This document shows positions 15,313 through 22,293 of a stretch of 22,597 bases of DNA, piece after piece. A program made the position numbers and the translations under genes. How positions within the stretch are numbered: the first letter of the stretch is position 1; each line of letters opens with the position of its first letter. The stretch is from the IMG/VR virus record IMGVR_UViG_3300044645_002177, positions 1 through 22,597 of that record, one strand, 5' to 3'. Source of the DNA: a virus. The notes beneath the pieces are model-generated. The model did no database searches. It was not told the origin of the DNA and saw only the letters and a list, made by a program, of their open reading frames with translations.

Positions 15313-16186
15313 ATATTCTATTAAATTCTTCTAATATTTTATAAAAACTTTTATTTTGTTGAAACAACTCTTCGGATGTTCCTCTTGGCGCATTATCTCT
15401 GCACCACCATATATCAAAATGCTTTCTTTCAAAAAGTTCTTTATGGTTATAAAACATGAGGGTCATAATGTGTTCTTCATGTGGTATACCTTTATCTTCA
15501 TTTATAATTTTCTCTACATAATCTTCAAATAAAGAAACAACTTCGTCCCACTTACTTTTGTGACCTCCAAAAAGACCACCAATTATATGAAGTCCTCTAT
15601 CGTATTCTTTATACCATTTTCTATCCACAGTACCAGACCAATAATTTCTATCGTTTTCTTTACCAAGAATTAAAAATTTGTCACCAGTATCTTCAATTAC
15701 ATTATTTAAAAAATTGTTGTTGAATAATGAACTTTCATAATACCTTTTAACCAAACCATTATCAGTAAGATATTTTAATGGTATTAATCCACAATGTGAT
15801 AAACCAGCATCAATCCAATAATAATAGTCATAAGATTTATCCTCATTCCACCACCAGTGAAATTTGGAATATTGAATCTCGATACATCTATCAGATTTTT
15901 TAGTTTCATCAATATTTTTATACTGATTAATCAAATCTTTAAACTTAGTTTGAGATATATCAAATACCTGAAACTTAAGTTTTTCAGGTGAAATATTATT
16001 TTCATTATAGAAAAACTCAATCAAAGAATCTAATTCTCTGTCTGAGGTATAACACAGAAAATCTGCGTCCGTCATTTTTAACAACGATAATAAACTGTAT
16101 CTGTAGTGGCCTCCTCTATTAACTCTACCCCCATATTCGGTACCATAAAGGTCACTATAGATTGATGTGATGAATTTAATTGACAT
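15305..16186 (-). CDS. HtrL/YibB-like putative glycosyltransferase
   Basis: A 293-residue single-domain relative of the N-terminal half of the next gene. Shared landmarks are FITSIYSDLYG at the start, YYYWIDAGLSHCG (121-133), IIGGLFGGHKSKW (201-213) and PHEEHIMTLMFYNH (236-248). The WIDAG/WIDGG motif probably supplies the metal- and sugar-nucleotide-binding acid. HtrL/YibB proteins occur in lipopolysaccharide and capsule loci, and their biochemistry is poorly defined. No signal peptide or membrane segment is seen. The gene overlaps its upstream neighbour by 11 nt and its downstream neighbour by 8 nt, so the four transferases are translated as a coupled set. The substrate is unknown; the location near Thr/Pro-rich fibre proteins makes virion glycosylation a reasonable guess. 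Confidence 0.72.
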   Translation of the reverse strand: MSIKFITSIYSDLYGTEYGGRVNRGGHYRYSLLSLLKMTDADFLCYTSDRELDSLIEFFYNENNISPEKLKFQVFDISQTKFKDLINQYKNIDETKKSDRCIEIQYSKFHWWWNEDKSYDYYYWIDAGLSHCGLIPLKYLTDNGLVKRYYESSLFNNNFLNNVIEDTGDKFLILGKENDRNYWSGTVDRKWYKEYDRGLHIIGGLFGGHKSKWDEVVSLFEDYVEKIINEDKGIPHEEHIMTLMFYNHKELFERKHFDIWWCRDNAPRGTSEELFQQNKSFYKILEEFNRIYE

Positions 16187-16922
16187 AGTAAAATTTATGA
16201 TGTTCGTTTTTGTCTTTCATTTCTTGAACTTTATATTGGTCCATAAACTCATTTGGTATTTTTCGTGGACACCACCTGTTCCAGTTATAAGTTTGCATGT
16301 ACCAATTATTATATACTCCTTCAGATATGTTTGAGTAGTTTGTTTTTTGTGGTGCGATAGGCAAAACAGGACAATAACTTTGATGTTTTTGTACTATGAA
16401 CCTATACGTATAATCATCTAAAGCAAAATAATATTCTCCACTTGTTGTGAACGCGGTTAGTGAAATATCAAATATTGTATCATAGATTGACTCATCATAG
16501 ATTACCATATTAGCACCATAAATTCCTCTACTTTCTTCGGGTGCTTCAGGAGTATTTGTCATATCAAATAACAAGTCATGTTTATCGCTAACATTGATTG
16601 GTCTATTTTGAGTTGGGCCCAAATTAAACATTGCAAATTTTAAGTCAGGACAATCATTTTCTATTTGTTCTAATAAATCTTTAGAATACGGCATAAACCC
16701 GCAGTCATCTTCAATAATCATAACTCTTGGGTACCCTCTTTCTTTTGCAATTTTAATAACTTCAAAAGTTGATTTAGTAATACCCATGTAAGAATTTGTA
16801 TCTATTGCCGAAAACCTTTCAAAGTCCCAACCAATATATTCCATTTCTTTTGTTATGGATTCCAGTCTGTCGGGTCTTCTATCAAGATTTATAACAAATT
16901 TTGGTATTTCTGAAAACTTCAT
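16176..16922 (-). CDS. GT25-like glycosyltransferase
   Basis: A 248-residue protein with the GT25 opening IPKFVINLDRRPDRLESI (residues 6-23), AIDTNSYMG, and the acidic motif VMIIEDDCGFMPYS with EDD at 71-73, then GANMVIYDESIYD. GT25 enzymes include lipooligosaccharide galactosyltransferases of Gram-negative bacteria and eukaryotic collagen galactosyltransferases. They are inverting GT-A-fold enzymes that use UDP-sugars. Length and motif spacing agree with the family. Its ATG shares a base with the stop of the GT60-like gene (TAATG), and its 3' end overlaps the HtrL-like gene by 11 nt. In the proposed scheme it would extend a glycan started by the GT60-like enzyme; this is inference from gene order. 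Donor and acceptor are not determined. Confidence 0.82.
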   Translation of the reverse strand: MKFSEIPKFVINLDRRPDRLESITKEMEYIGWDFERFSAIDTNSYMGITKSTFEVIKIAKERGYPRVMIIEDDCGFMPYSKDLLEQIENDCPDLKFAMFNLGPTQNRPINVSDKHDLLFDMTNTPEAPEESRGIYGANMVIYDESIYDTIFDISLTAFTTSGEYYFALDDYTYRFIVQKHQSYCPVLPIAPQKTNYSNISEGVYNNWYMQTYNWNRWCPRKIPNEFMDQYKVQEMKDKNEHHKFYYVN

Positions 16923-18184
16923 TAACTAACGTGATTGTGATTTAGTTGACCAGTTAATCTGTCACACCATCCTTTAGATTCTGAGTGTGGCCAAACAACC
17001 CAATATGACGGTAACATTGTTGTTGGAAACTCTCTCCAAACTTTACAATACTTATCAGGGTCTCTCATAAATCCAGCAATCTCATTCTTGTCGGCATCTT
17101 TTCTATATAAAGTTTCATCATTTGGACCATGGAATGCAACTACCCAAAAATCATAATCTGTTTCAGGAACACTTGAATAACCAACATCAATACAATGTTT
17201 GTAGATAGTAGAGAAACTGTTTTTCCATTCTGTCTCGTCTTCAATAACGGGACTTGGTGGATATTTCTTATCCAAACAATGTTGGTCTACCGCTCTTTTT
17301 TCAAATAACAAACCTGAATATCTTTCATATTCTTGAAGAGTACGAACAGTTCCGAAACCAAATGGACCTTCATGACCCTCTTGAGTTTCTCCATCCATTC
17401 CAAATAATTTTCTATTTGTTAAATGAGAATGTTTGTTTTTATCTCCCCATGTTTTGTCGTCATCCCACTGTTTGGTTCTACCCTTACGAGTGTACTCATG
17501 GTAAACCACAGGCATATGTGGATGGAATAAATCATAACCCCATGTGTAAGCTCTTGCTGCAATTGAAATCTCTTCTCCGTGGAAATAATATTCAGGGTTA
17601 TGTTGAACTTCGGTTGAGAACTCACCTAATGTAAAACAAAAGTGGGCAGAATAGAATCTTGACGGAACAGGTTTTGTCATTTCTCTCCAACCTGGAATTG
17701 TTTCAGGTAAAAAGAATACCGCACCTTCAGGAATAAACCTATCAAACGCCATTCTCCAAGCATCTGTTGCTCTTCCCGCTGGGTCATTTTCGGGGTCAAA
17801 AGATGGGACATAACCCGTAAGTAGAGGTTTCTTATGCCCATCTTTTTGAAGCCCCTTAATCATTTTAATTAACACATCATCCCAATCCTTAATGAACCTC
17901 ATGTGAGAATCAATTTGAAGTGTGTATGTTTCTCCGTCATAAAGTTGTTGTGTTAGGTTTCTTGCCCAACAAACTCCTTTGGCTTCTTCATATGGGATAT
18001 TTAAAATTTTAAAACGTTTGTCGTTTCTAAACTCGTCTAAATTATCGAATCCATCGGATTCACTGAATTGTCTTGCAATTGCAAAAACCAAGTTCTTAGG
18101 TTTCTTTGCATTTGCAATCATGTCTTTTATGGTTGGAACTAACTGAGGGTCCCTGTAAGATGCGATTTGAATAAAAATTTTCAT
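16922..18184 (-). CDS. GT60-like polypeptide GlcNAc-transferase (Skp1 GnT1 / mucin GlcNAcT type)
   Basis: A 420-residue transferase. The start IFIQIASYRDPQLVPTIKDM (residues 3-22) is the signature of the GlcNAc glycosyltransferase family (GT60). The metal-binding triad is DSH at 92-94 (LQIDSHMRF), followed by FYSAHFCFTLGEF, YYFHGEEISIAARAYTWGYDLFHPH (199-223) and the VVYHEYTRKG segment. Characterised GT60 enzymes add alpha-GlcNAc to hydroxyproline of Skp1 in Dictyostelium and to threonine of trypanosome mucins; both acceptors are polypeptides. That makes it the likely chain initiator of this operon, and the next genes upstream encode Thr/Pro-rich proteins. A terminator lies 28 nt upstream of the ATG, so expression needs readthrough or an unrecognised promoter; no TATTTAT is present. 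The family call is good; donor, acceptor and site are inferred. Confidence 0.82.
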   Translation of the reverse strand: MKIFIQIASYRDPQLVPTIKDMIANAKKPKNLVFAIARQFSESDGFDNLDEFRNDKRFKILNIPYEEAKGVCWARNLTQQLYDGETYTLQIDSHMRFIKDWDDVLIKMIKGLQKDGHKKPLLTGYVPSFDPENDPAGRATDAWRMAFDRFIPEGAVFFLPETIPGWREMTKPVPSRFYSAHFCFTLGEFSTEVQHNPEYYFHGEEISIAARAYTWGYDLFHPHMPVVYHEYTRKGRTKQWDDDKTWGDKNKHSHLTNRKLFGMDGETQEGHEGPFGFGTVRTLQEYERYSGLLFEKRAVDQHCLDKKYPPSPVIEDETEWKNSFSTIYKHCIDVGYSSVPETDYDFWVVAFHGPNDETLYRKDADKNEIAGFMRDPDKYCKVWREFPTTMLPSYWVVWPHSESKGWCDRLTGQLNHNHVS

Positions 18185-18253
18185 TTAAAATATATTTTGT
18201 TATAAAAATAAAAAACCCTCCACAAAAGTAGAGGGTTTTATTTATATTATTTT
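18182..18253. repeat. 72-bp intergenic duplication, copy A
   Basis: Identical at 68 of 72 aligned positions to 19809-19880. The segment runs from the ATG complement of the GT60-like gene through an AT-rich spacer and a terminator hairpin to the AT-rich flank. Both copies lie in the same orientation, each just downstream of a Thr/Pro-rich protein gene, so a larger unit was probably duplicated. Confidence 0.9.
18212..18239 (-). terminator. Rho-independent terminator after the 484-aa mucin-like gene
   Basis: On the minus strand an 8-bp stem, CCCTCTAC/GTGGAGGG with one G-U pair, closes a UUUU loop; flanking A/T pairs extend it and a run of seven T follows. On the plus strand the same position is a C-A mismatch, so the hairpin favours minus-strand RNA. 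It lies 22 nt past the mucin-like stop. Confidence 0.85.
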
Positions 18254-18261
18254 TTTTAATT

Positions 18262-19716
18262 TTAAACACAACCGTTAGGGTCTGATGAAGTAATTTGTCC
18301 TGCTCCACCTGTTACTTGGTACCAAGCGGTTCCATTAGAATAGAATCCATTAGGAACTACATCTGTAAGAGGTCTTCCAGTGGTTTCGTATAAGTATTCA
18401 CCTATGTTAGGTCCTACACCACCTGCAACTGAACCATAGATTGTTTGTGGAGAAGCTGAGAATGCTAAACAAGCGTCGTTAGCCGTTGCACCTGTACCTA
18501 AACTATATGTATACCATGCAAATGTTGATGTTGGAGTTTGAGTTGCAGTATTTGTTGGAGTTTGTGTTGGAGTTTCTGTTGGTGTGTTGGTTGGAGTTTC
18601 AGTTTGAGTAATTGTTGGTGTTGGAGTTGGTAATAATGAACAAAGTGTATAACCACCCGTTTCAAAACCTCCTGAAGTTAATTGTACAACATCTGAACCA
18701 TTACTATAGAATCCTGCCAAATCAATTGTAACAATTCCTGACGGGTCATTATAGAATTGAGAATTTTCGTTGAATATTGCCGTAAATGCATATAATGTTA
18801 CCGATACTCCCGCCTCACAAGCCTCATTAGAAGTTGTTCCTGAGAACACATTAAATGATTGAAGTGGTGATGTTGGAGTTGGGGTTGGAGTTGCGGTTAA
18901 TGTTGATGTTGGTGTTACTGTTGGTGTGCTAGTCGGAGTTGCTGTTGGTGAAGGACATACTGTAGTTCCAATAACGGTTGCACCCGATAAACATCCTGTT
19001 GGACCATCACAATCACTTAGCTGGTAAGTTATTCCATCAACATTATAAAATCCAACAGCATTACCTGTATTACCTTCAGAACTTGACCAGAATAAAGTTG
19101 ATGATGCAAAAAGTGGATTATTTCCAAAAAGAGTTGAAGTGTCTACACAACCACAAGCTTCAAGAGGGTCTACCTCACTTTTACAAACACTATTAAACTG
19201 ATATCTCACAACATTTGTTGGTGTTGGAGTGTTAGTTGCCGTTACACTAGGTGTTGGAGTTAGAGTTGTGGTTGAGCTAGGTGTTGGAGTTAGAGTTGTG
19301 GTTGAGCTAGGGGTTGGTGTATTAGTTGGAGTTTCTGTTTGCGTGTTAGTTGGTGTGGGTGTTGGAGTACCTGTTTCCGTGTTAGTTGGAGTTGGAGTAT
19401 TAGTTGCCGTATTAGTTGGAGTTGGAGTATTAGTTGCCGTAACACTTGGTGTTGGCGTATTTGTTGGGGTAGCAGAAGGTGTTTGCGTCGGAGTTGGAGT
19501 TATCGCAACTGGAGGAAACACTCCTTGATTTACTAATGAAATTACGTTTTTAAATGATGGTGCAATTGTATAAGTACCATTAATTACCCAAATATTTTTT
19601 CTTTGATTTGGTGTAAGCTCAACTTGATAATCCCATAATGCATCGTCACATCTTTGGTAACTAAAATTTACGGTAGTTGAACCCGTATTTGTAAGTGTAT
19701 ATTTGCTACATGCCAT
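18262..19716 (-). CDS. Mucin-like Thr/Pro-rich fibre/appendage protein with three small globular domains
   Basis: A 484-residue beads-on-string protein. Residues 1-70 are a small N-terminal domain (ACSKYTLTNTG, two early Cys). Three Thr/Pro tracts (72-168, 255-284, 363-398) consist almost wholly of T and P with N, S, E, Q. They separate three domains, each about 70-85 residues: 170-254, 287-359 and 399-484. The last two share an EAC/DAC motif, a T-x-Y-A/G strand, a GFYSNG turn and QLT/QVTGG; the first has a related GFYNVDGITYQL. No signal peptide is present, as expected for a virion protein assembled in the cytoplasm. The tracts resemble mucin O-glycosylation regions, and a GT60-like gene follows, but glycosylation is inferred. 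A TATTTAT lies 19 nt upstream and a strong terminator follows. Fibre, whisker or head decoration are all possible. Confidence 0.8.
   Translation of the reverse strand: MACSKYTLTNTGSTTVNFSYQRCDDALWDYQVELTPNQRKNIWVINGTYTIAPSFKNVISLVNQGVFPPVAITPTPTQTPSATPTNTPTPSVTATNTPTPTNTATNTPTPTNTETGTPTPTPTNTQTETPTNTPTPSSTTTLTPTPSSTTTLTPTPSVTATNTPTPTNVVRYQFNSVCKSEVDPLEACGCVDTSTLFGNNPLFASSTLFWSSSEGNTGNAVGFYNVDGITYQLSDCDGPTGCLSGATVIGTTVCPSPTATPTSTPTVTPTSTLTATPTPTPTSPLQSFNVFSGTTSNEACEAGVSVTLYAFTAIFNENSQFYNDPSGIVTIDLAGFYSNGSDVVQLTSGGFETGGYTLCSLLPTPTPTITQTETPTNTPTETPTQTPTNTATQTPTSTFAWYTYSLGTGATANDACLAFSASPQTIYGSVAGGVGPNIGEYLYETTGRPLTDVVPNGFYSNGTAWYQVTGGAGQITSSDPNGCV
19247..19306. repeat. Perfect 30-bp tandem duplication in the Thr/Pro tract
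   Basis: Two identical 30-bp units, 19247-19276 and 19277-19306, each encode ten residues reading STTTLTPTPS in cyclic order. Exact identity including silent positions points to a recent duplication. Confidence 0.9.
19381..19440. repeat. Second 30-bp tandem duplication in the Thr/Pro tract
   Basis: Units 19381-19410 and 19411-19440 differ at a single base and encode two copies of a ten-residue T/N/P/A repeat. Together with 19247-19306 this shows 30 bp (ten codons) as the preferred expansion step. Confidence 0.88.
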
Positions 19717-19735
19717 CTTATTTCTTATTTATCTA

Positions 19736-19742
19736 ATAAATA
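19736..19742 (-). promoter_or_regulatory. TATTTAT element before the 484-aa mucin-like gene
   Basis: It lies 19 nt before the ATG, followed by the A-rich stretch ATAAATAAGAAATAAG that ends at the start codon. This gives a short unstructured leader of the kind that supports initiation without a Shine-Dalgarno sequence. Confidence 0.45.
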
Positions 19743-19790
19743 CTAAGATTTTGGCTAATTTATTCAAGAAGAGTAAAAAAATATTTTTTG

Positions 19791-19811
19791 TTAAAAGTTA
19801 AATATCTTCAT
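19791..19811 (-). pseudogene. Relic start of a GT60-like gene (six codons then stop)
   Basis: Copy B of the 72-bp repeat includes the same ATG as copy A. Reading on gives MKIFNF and a stop, against MKIFIQ in the intact GT60-like gene; the first 13 bases agree except at two third positions, after which similarity is lost. It looks like the stump of a second transferase gene that was deleted or replaced. The stretch is short, so chance cannot be excluded on this part alone. Confidence 0.4.
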
Positions 19812-19880
19812 TTAAAATGTATTTTGTAATAAAAATAAAAAACCCTCCACGAAAGTAGAGGGTTTTAGTTATATTATTTT
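19809..19880. repeat. 72-bp intergenic duplication, copy B
   Basis: Partner of 18182-18253 with four mismatches. It lies between the 420-residue and 484-residue mucin-like genes and retains the terminator and a now useless start codon. With copy A it brackets the 484-residue gene, so recombination between them could delete or amplify that gene. Confidence 0.9.
19839..19866 (-). terminator. Rho-independent terminator after the 420-aa mucin-like gene
   Basis: Same stem as copy A on the minus strand (CCCTCTAC/GTGGAGGG with a G-U pair), with loop UUUC instead of UUUU, and followed by seven T. It begins 21 nt past the stop. The stem is unchanged between copies while the flanks and loop vary, suggesting selection for function. 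Confidence 0.85.
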
Positions 19881-19887
19881 AATTTTA

Positions 19888-21150
19888 TTAATCAGTAAAA
19901 ATGATTTCTATCAAGTCACTTTCCGAATATGGAGAACTAAATTCGTAATTTTGCGTTAGGGGTAGAGGACCCGAGAAACCTGGAGAAATTTGAGAACCAT
20001 TAGCACTGATATACATTTGGAAATTTCCTGTTCCTGCCATAATAACATTTATGGTCGTACCGCTAATGATATTTTCATGGAACGCGTTTCTAGTTGTACC
20101 ACTTGTTATTGGGTAACCGCCAACGGGACCAAGTACAGGAATTGTTCCACTAATTCCTGAAATTTCTTTATCACCAGTTGCAGTATTCACGAATCGGAAA
20201 TTTCTATATTCAGTTGGTGATGGTGTTAGAGTATTTGTTGGTGTATTGGTAGGAGTTGGTGTTGAAGTATGGGTTTCTGTTGGAGTAGGTGTTAATGTTG
20301 CCGTCTCTGTTGGAGTAGTGGTATTAGTTGGTGTTACAGTTGGTGTTGGTGTTGCTGTTTGTGTTGTTGTTGGTGTTGGTGTTGGACTAACACATCCTGT
20401 ATATCCTCCTGTTTCAGAACCATTCGAAAGTAATTGAACAACTAACCCATCATATGAGTAGAATCCAGTCATGTCTGTTGTAACAGGACCAATAAAATTA
20501 TTATAGAAGAATAAGTTTTCGTCAAACTGACTATTGTCACCATAGATTGTTGTTGGGATATTAATCTGAGAACACGCCTCTTCAAATGAAGAACCTGTGT
20601 AAACCGCAAATCCAAATCTATTGTGAGTTGGTGTTGGTGTCTGAGTTGGCGTTGGTGTCTGAGTTGGTGTTTCAGTGTTAGTTGGAGTTGGGGTACTTGT
20701 TGACGTTTCGCTCGGAGTATTTGTTGGTGTTTCAGTGTTAGTTGGAGTATTAGTTGGTGTTTGAGTATTAGTTGAAGTATTTGTTGGAGTTTGAGTTGGA
20801 GTTTCCGATGGTGTATTTGTTGGCGTTTCTGTATTTGTAGGTGTAGGTGTTGATGTTGTGGTATTAGTTGGAGTTATTGTAACGGTGTGAGTATTAGTTG
20901 GAGTTGGCGTAGGAGTTTCAGTATTAGTCGGAGTTGGTGTAGGTGTTGGTGCTGGAACTACAACAGTGTATGTATACGCATAAGTTGGGACATAACAATT
21001 ATATGTTCCGTAAAAATAATCCGCAACATAACTGAATGGAAAAACTTGTTCTCCCAAATCAACAGTTCCACCTGTCTGAGGTAAAAAGGTAACTTCGGTT
21101 GTTAAACCACTTAAACTTACACTAAAAATTGATACACCACAATCTGCCAT
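19888..21150 (-). CDS. Mucin-like Thr/Pro-rich fibre/appendage protein with two long tracts
   Basis: A 420-residue modular protein. Residues 1-64 are a small N-terminal domain ([15 protein letters not shown], aromatic-rich [22 protein letters not shown]). A 110-residue Thr/Pro tract (67-176) leads to a globular domain at 178-254 ([50 protein letters not shown]) closely related to the second domain of the 484-residue neighbour. A second tract (256-313) leads to a different C-terminal domain of about 105 residues, beta-rich with a [20 protein letters not shown] core. No signal peptide or membrane anchor is present. A TATTTAT element lies 4 nt before the start, and a terminator follows. Probably a flexible virion spike or fibre that is a target of the downstream transferases; both statements are inferred. 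Confidence 0.8.
   Translation of the reverse strand: MADCGVSIFSVSLSGLTTEVTFLPQTGGTVDLGEQVFPFSYVADYFYGTYNCYVPTYAYTYTVVVPAPTPTPTPTNTETPTPTPTNTHTVTITPTNTTTSTPTPTNTETPTNTPSETPTQTPTNTSTNTQTPTNTPTNTETPTNTPSETSTSTPTPTNTETPTQTPTPTQTPTPTHNRFGFAVYTGSSFEEACSQINIPTTIYGDNSQFDENLFFYNNFIGPVTTDMTGFYSYDGLVVQLLSNGSETGGYTGCVSPTPTPTTTQTATPTPTVTPTNTTTPTETATLTPTPTETHTSTPTPTNTPTNTLTPSPTEYRNFRFVNTATGDKEISGISGTIPVLGPVGGYPITSGTTRNAFHENIISGTTINVIMAGTGNFQMYISANGSQISPGFSGPLPLTQNYEFSSPYSESDLIEIIFTD
20623..20952 (-). repeat. Thr/Pro tract (residues 67-176 of the 420-aa protein)
   Basis: About 110 codons built from T-P-T-N-T-E/Q steps, the longest tract in the window. Repeat units are less exact at DNA level than in the neighbouring gene, so this tract looks older or more diverged. 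Confidence 0.85.
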
Positions 21151-21154
21151 GTTT

Positions 21155-21161
21155 ATAAATA
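21155..21161 (-). promoter_or_regulatory. TATTTAT element 4 nt before the 420-aa mucin-like gene
   Basis: It lies in the 30-nt gap after the 188-residue gene, with AAAC between the element and the ATG. Such close spacing implies a leaderless or nearly leaderless mRNA if it is a promoter. Confidence 0.45.
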
Positions 21162-21180
21162 TTCAAAAAATTTTATTTAA

Positions 21181-21747
21181 TTAACACACACCAACATTTA
21201 TTACCAAGGTTCCGCTTAACTGAACAAACTTGGCTCCATCGGATATTGTAAACTTACCACCGATTGGCGGAATTGTTAATTCTCTATTACCATATACATG
21301 GTCCCCAACTTCTAAAGTGTTGAATGGTTTTGTGGTAAAGACCTTAACATTTGCAGGATTTGCAATCATATTAACCGACTCGCAAACATTTTGATACCAT
21401 CCACCACCTCTGAGATTTCTTTCATAAATTGGTGACGGGGTGTTTGAAGGTGTTGCCGTATTTGTGGGTGTTGGAGTTTGTGTAATTGGGGTACAAGATA
21501 AACTAACCGTTGGAGTAATTGTTGGAGTGATACTTGGAGTTGGTGTATTTGATGGACACAAACCCATATTCACAATACTTAATGGACCACTATAACTTTC
21601 TTTAACTAAGTCGTCAGCACAAACATATTGAGTGTCTAATGGAGATATACTTGAAACACTGATAATACCAGTACATCCTGTAAATCTATAATAACCGTCT
21701 TCAACACTGTTATAATTTGTTATTCGATATTGATTACAAAAACTCAT
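21181..21747 (-). CDS. Small mucin-like Thr/Pro-containing virion-type protein, 188 aa
   Basis: A shorter member of the same set. Residues 1-65 are an N-terminal domain whose start (FCNQYRITNYNS, several Cys) echoes ACSKYTLTNTGS of the 484-residue protein. Residues 66-107 are a Thr/Pro/Ser tract (SNTPTPSITPTITPT, TPTPTNTATPSNTPSP). Residues 110-188 form a C-terminal domain (GGGWYQNVCESVNM, VFTTKPFNTLEVGDHVYGN, FTISDGAKFVQLSGT) of the general C-x-x-V ... V-x-L-S type seen in the larger proteins but divergent. The gap to the upstream fibre-like gene is 23 nt and contains no TATTTAT, so it is probably co-transcribed with it. Role is presumed structural; no function is recognised. Confidence 0.68.
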   Translation of the reverse strand: MSFCNQYRITNYNSVEDGYYRFTGCTGIISVSSISPLDTQYVCADDLVKESYSGPLSIVNMGLCPSNTPTPSITPTITPTVSLSCTPITQTPTPTNTATPSNTPSPIYERNLRGGGWYQNVCESVNMIANPANVKVFTTKPFNTLEVGDHVYGNRELTIPPIGGKFTISDGAKFVQLSGTLVINVGVC

Positions 21748-21770
21748 TTTTTATAGTCCGTATTTTGATT

Positions 21771-22280
21771 TTAACTTATTTTAATATATCCGTAATTAAC
21801 CGTAATACCTGATGCCGTATTATTTTGAATACCGAATACAAATGTATTTGTTGATGTAACAACTGTTGAATCGGTGGATATTGCACCTGCAGTTCCTATA
21901 ATCTGTGCAGGTATGCTTGTAAACAATATTGGACTACCCCCACCAGTATAATTCCACGCATACTGAACACCAATTACGGGTACATTAGTATTACTAACAC
22001 TTACTGTGGCATTATAAACTATTATACCATTTGGTATATTTGCAAGAGCCCATAAGTTATATGTGTTATTAATATCAACTGTAAAACTGTAGTTATTAGT
22101 CCCTGGAGTCACCGTCCAACTACCTGAGACTGGTGACACCACATTTGTTGAATATCCACTAAATAATGTTTCTTTTGGAACTTTAAAGGTTTCGGTTAGA
22201 CCACTATTATCCATAACAAGATAAACACCCGTGGTGTCTCCCGTAAATGTTGGTAACTGACTTATTTTTGTATTTGCCAT
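21771..22280 (-). CDS. Short tail-fibre-like protein, 169 aa
   Basis: The start MANTKISQLPTFTGDTTGVYLVMDN followed by a TFKVPKETLF helix is typical of phage fibre and appendage proteins, where this N-terminal segment attaches to the virion or begins a trimeric stalk. Residues 45-169 are beta-rich with Ser/Thr/Asn/Gly (SWTVTPGTNNYSFTVDINNTY, TSIPAQIIGTAGAIS, NNTASGITVNYGYIKIS) and could form a small distal domain. No enzymatic motif is visible. It follows the partial LamG gene and precedes the mucin-like genes on the same strand, which supports an adhesion or appendage cluster. A TATTTAT element lies 13 nt upstream with an A-rich stretch AAAATAAAAAGAA before the ATG. Confidence 0.72.
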   Translation of the reverse strand: MANTKISQLPTFTGDTTGVYLVMDNSGLTETFKVPKETLFSGYSTNVVSPVSGSWTVTPGTNNYSFTVDINNTYNLWALANIPNGIIVYNATVSVSNTNVPVIGVQYAWNYTGGGSPILFTSIPAQIIGTAGAISTDSTVVTSTNTFVFGIQNNTASGITVNYGYIKIS

Positions 22281-22293
22281 TTCTTTTTATTTT

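Larger units (their letters stand above)
19213..19503 (-). repeat. Thr/Pro tract (residues 72-168 of the 484-aa protein)
   Basis: About 97 codons with a basic two-residue T-P/N-T rhythm and a ten-residue higher period such as ATNTPTPTNT. It contains two exact or nearly exact 30-bp tandem duplications, so length change by slippage or recombination is likely. Confidence 0.85.

Noticed and set aside
17254-17634. Plus-strand 126-codon frame
   Set aside because: Antisense to the conserved HGEE/HEYTR core of the GT60-like gene; the translation shows no family pattern.
18238-18245. TATAAATA (T4 late-promoter word) on the minus strand upstream of the GT60-like gene
   Set aside because: It lies before the terminator hairpin and overlaps its A/T flank; copy B lacks it, so it is probably a by-product of AT-rich sequence.
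19229-19528. Plus-strand frame encoding a Val/Gly/Leu repeat protein (VGVGVLVGV)
   Set aside because: It is the antisense of the Thr/Pro tract; ACN/CCN codons read backwards give Val/Gly. Same explanation for the plus frame at 20246-20437.
18523-20952. Regular repeats that might suggest a CRISPR array
   Set aside because: Units are short, in-frame, coding and variable, with no conserved palindromic repeat or unique spacers of constant length.
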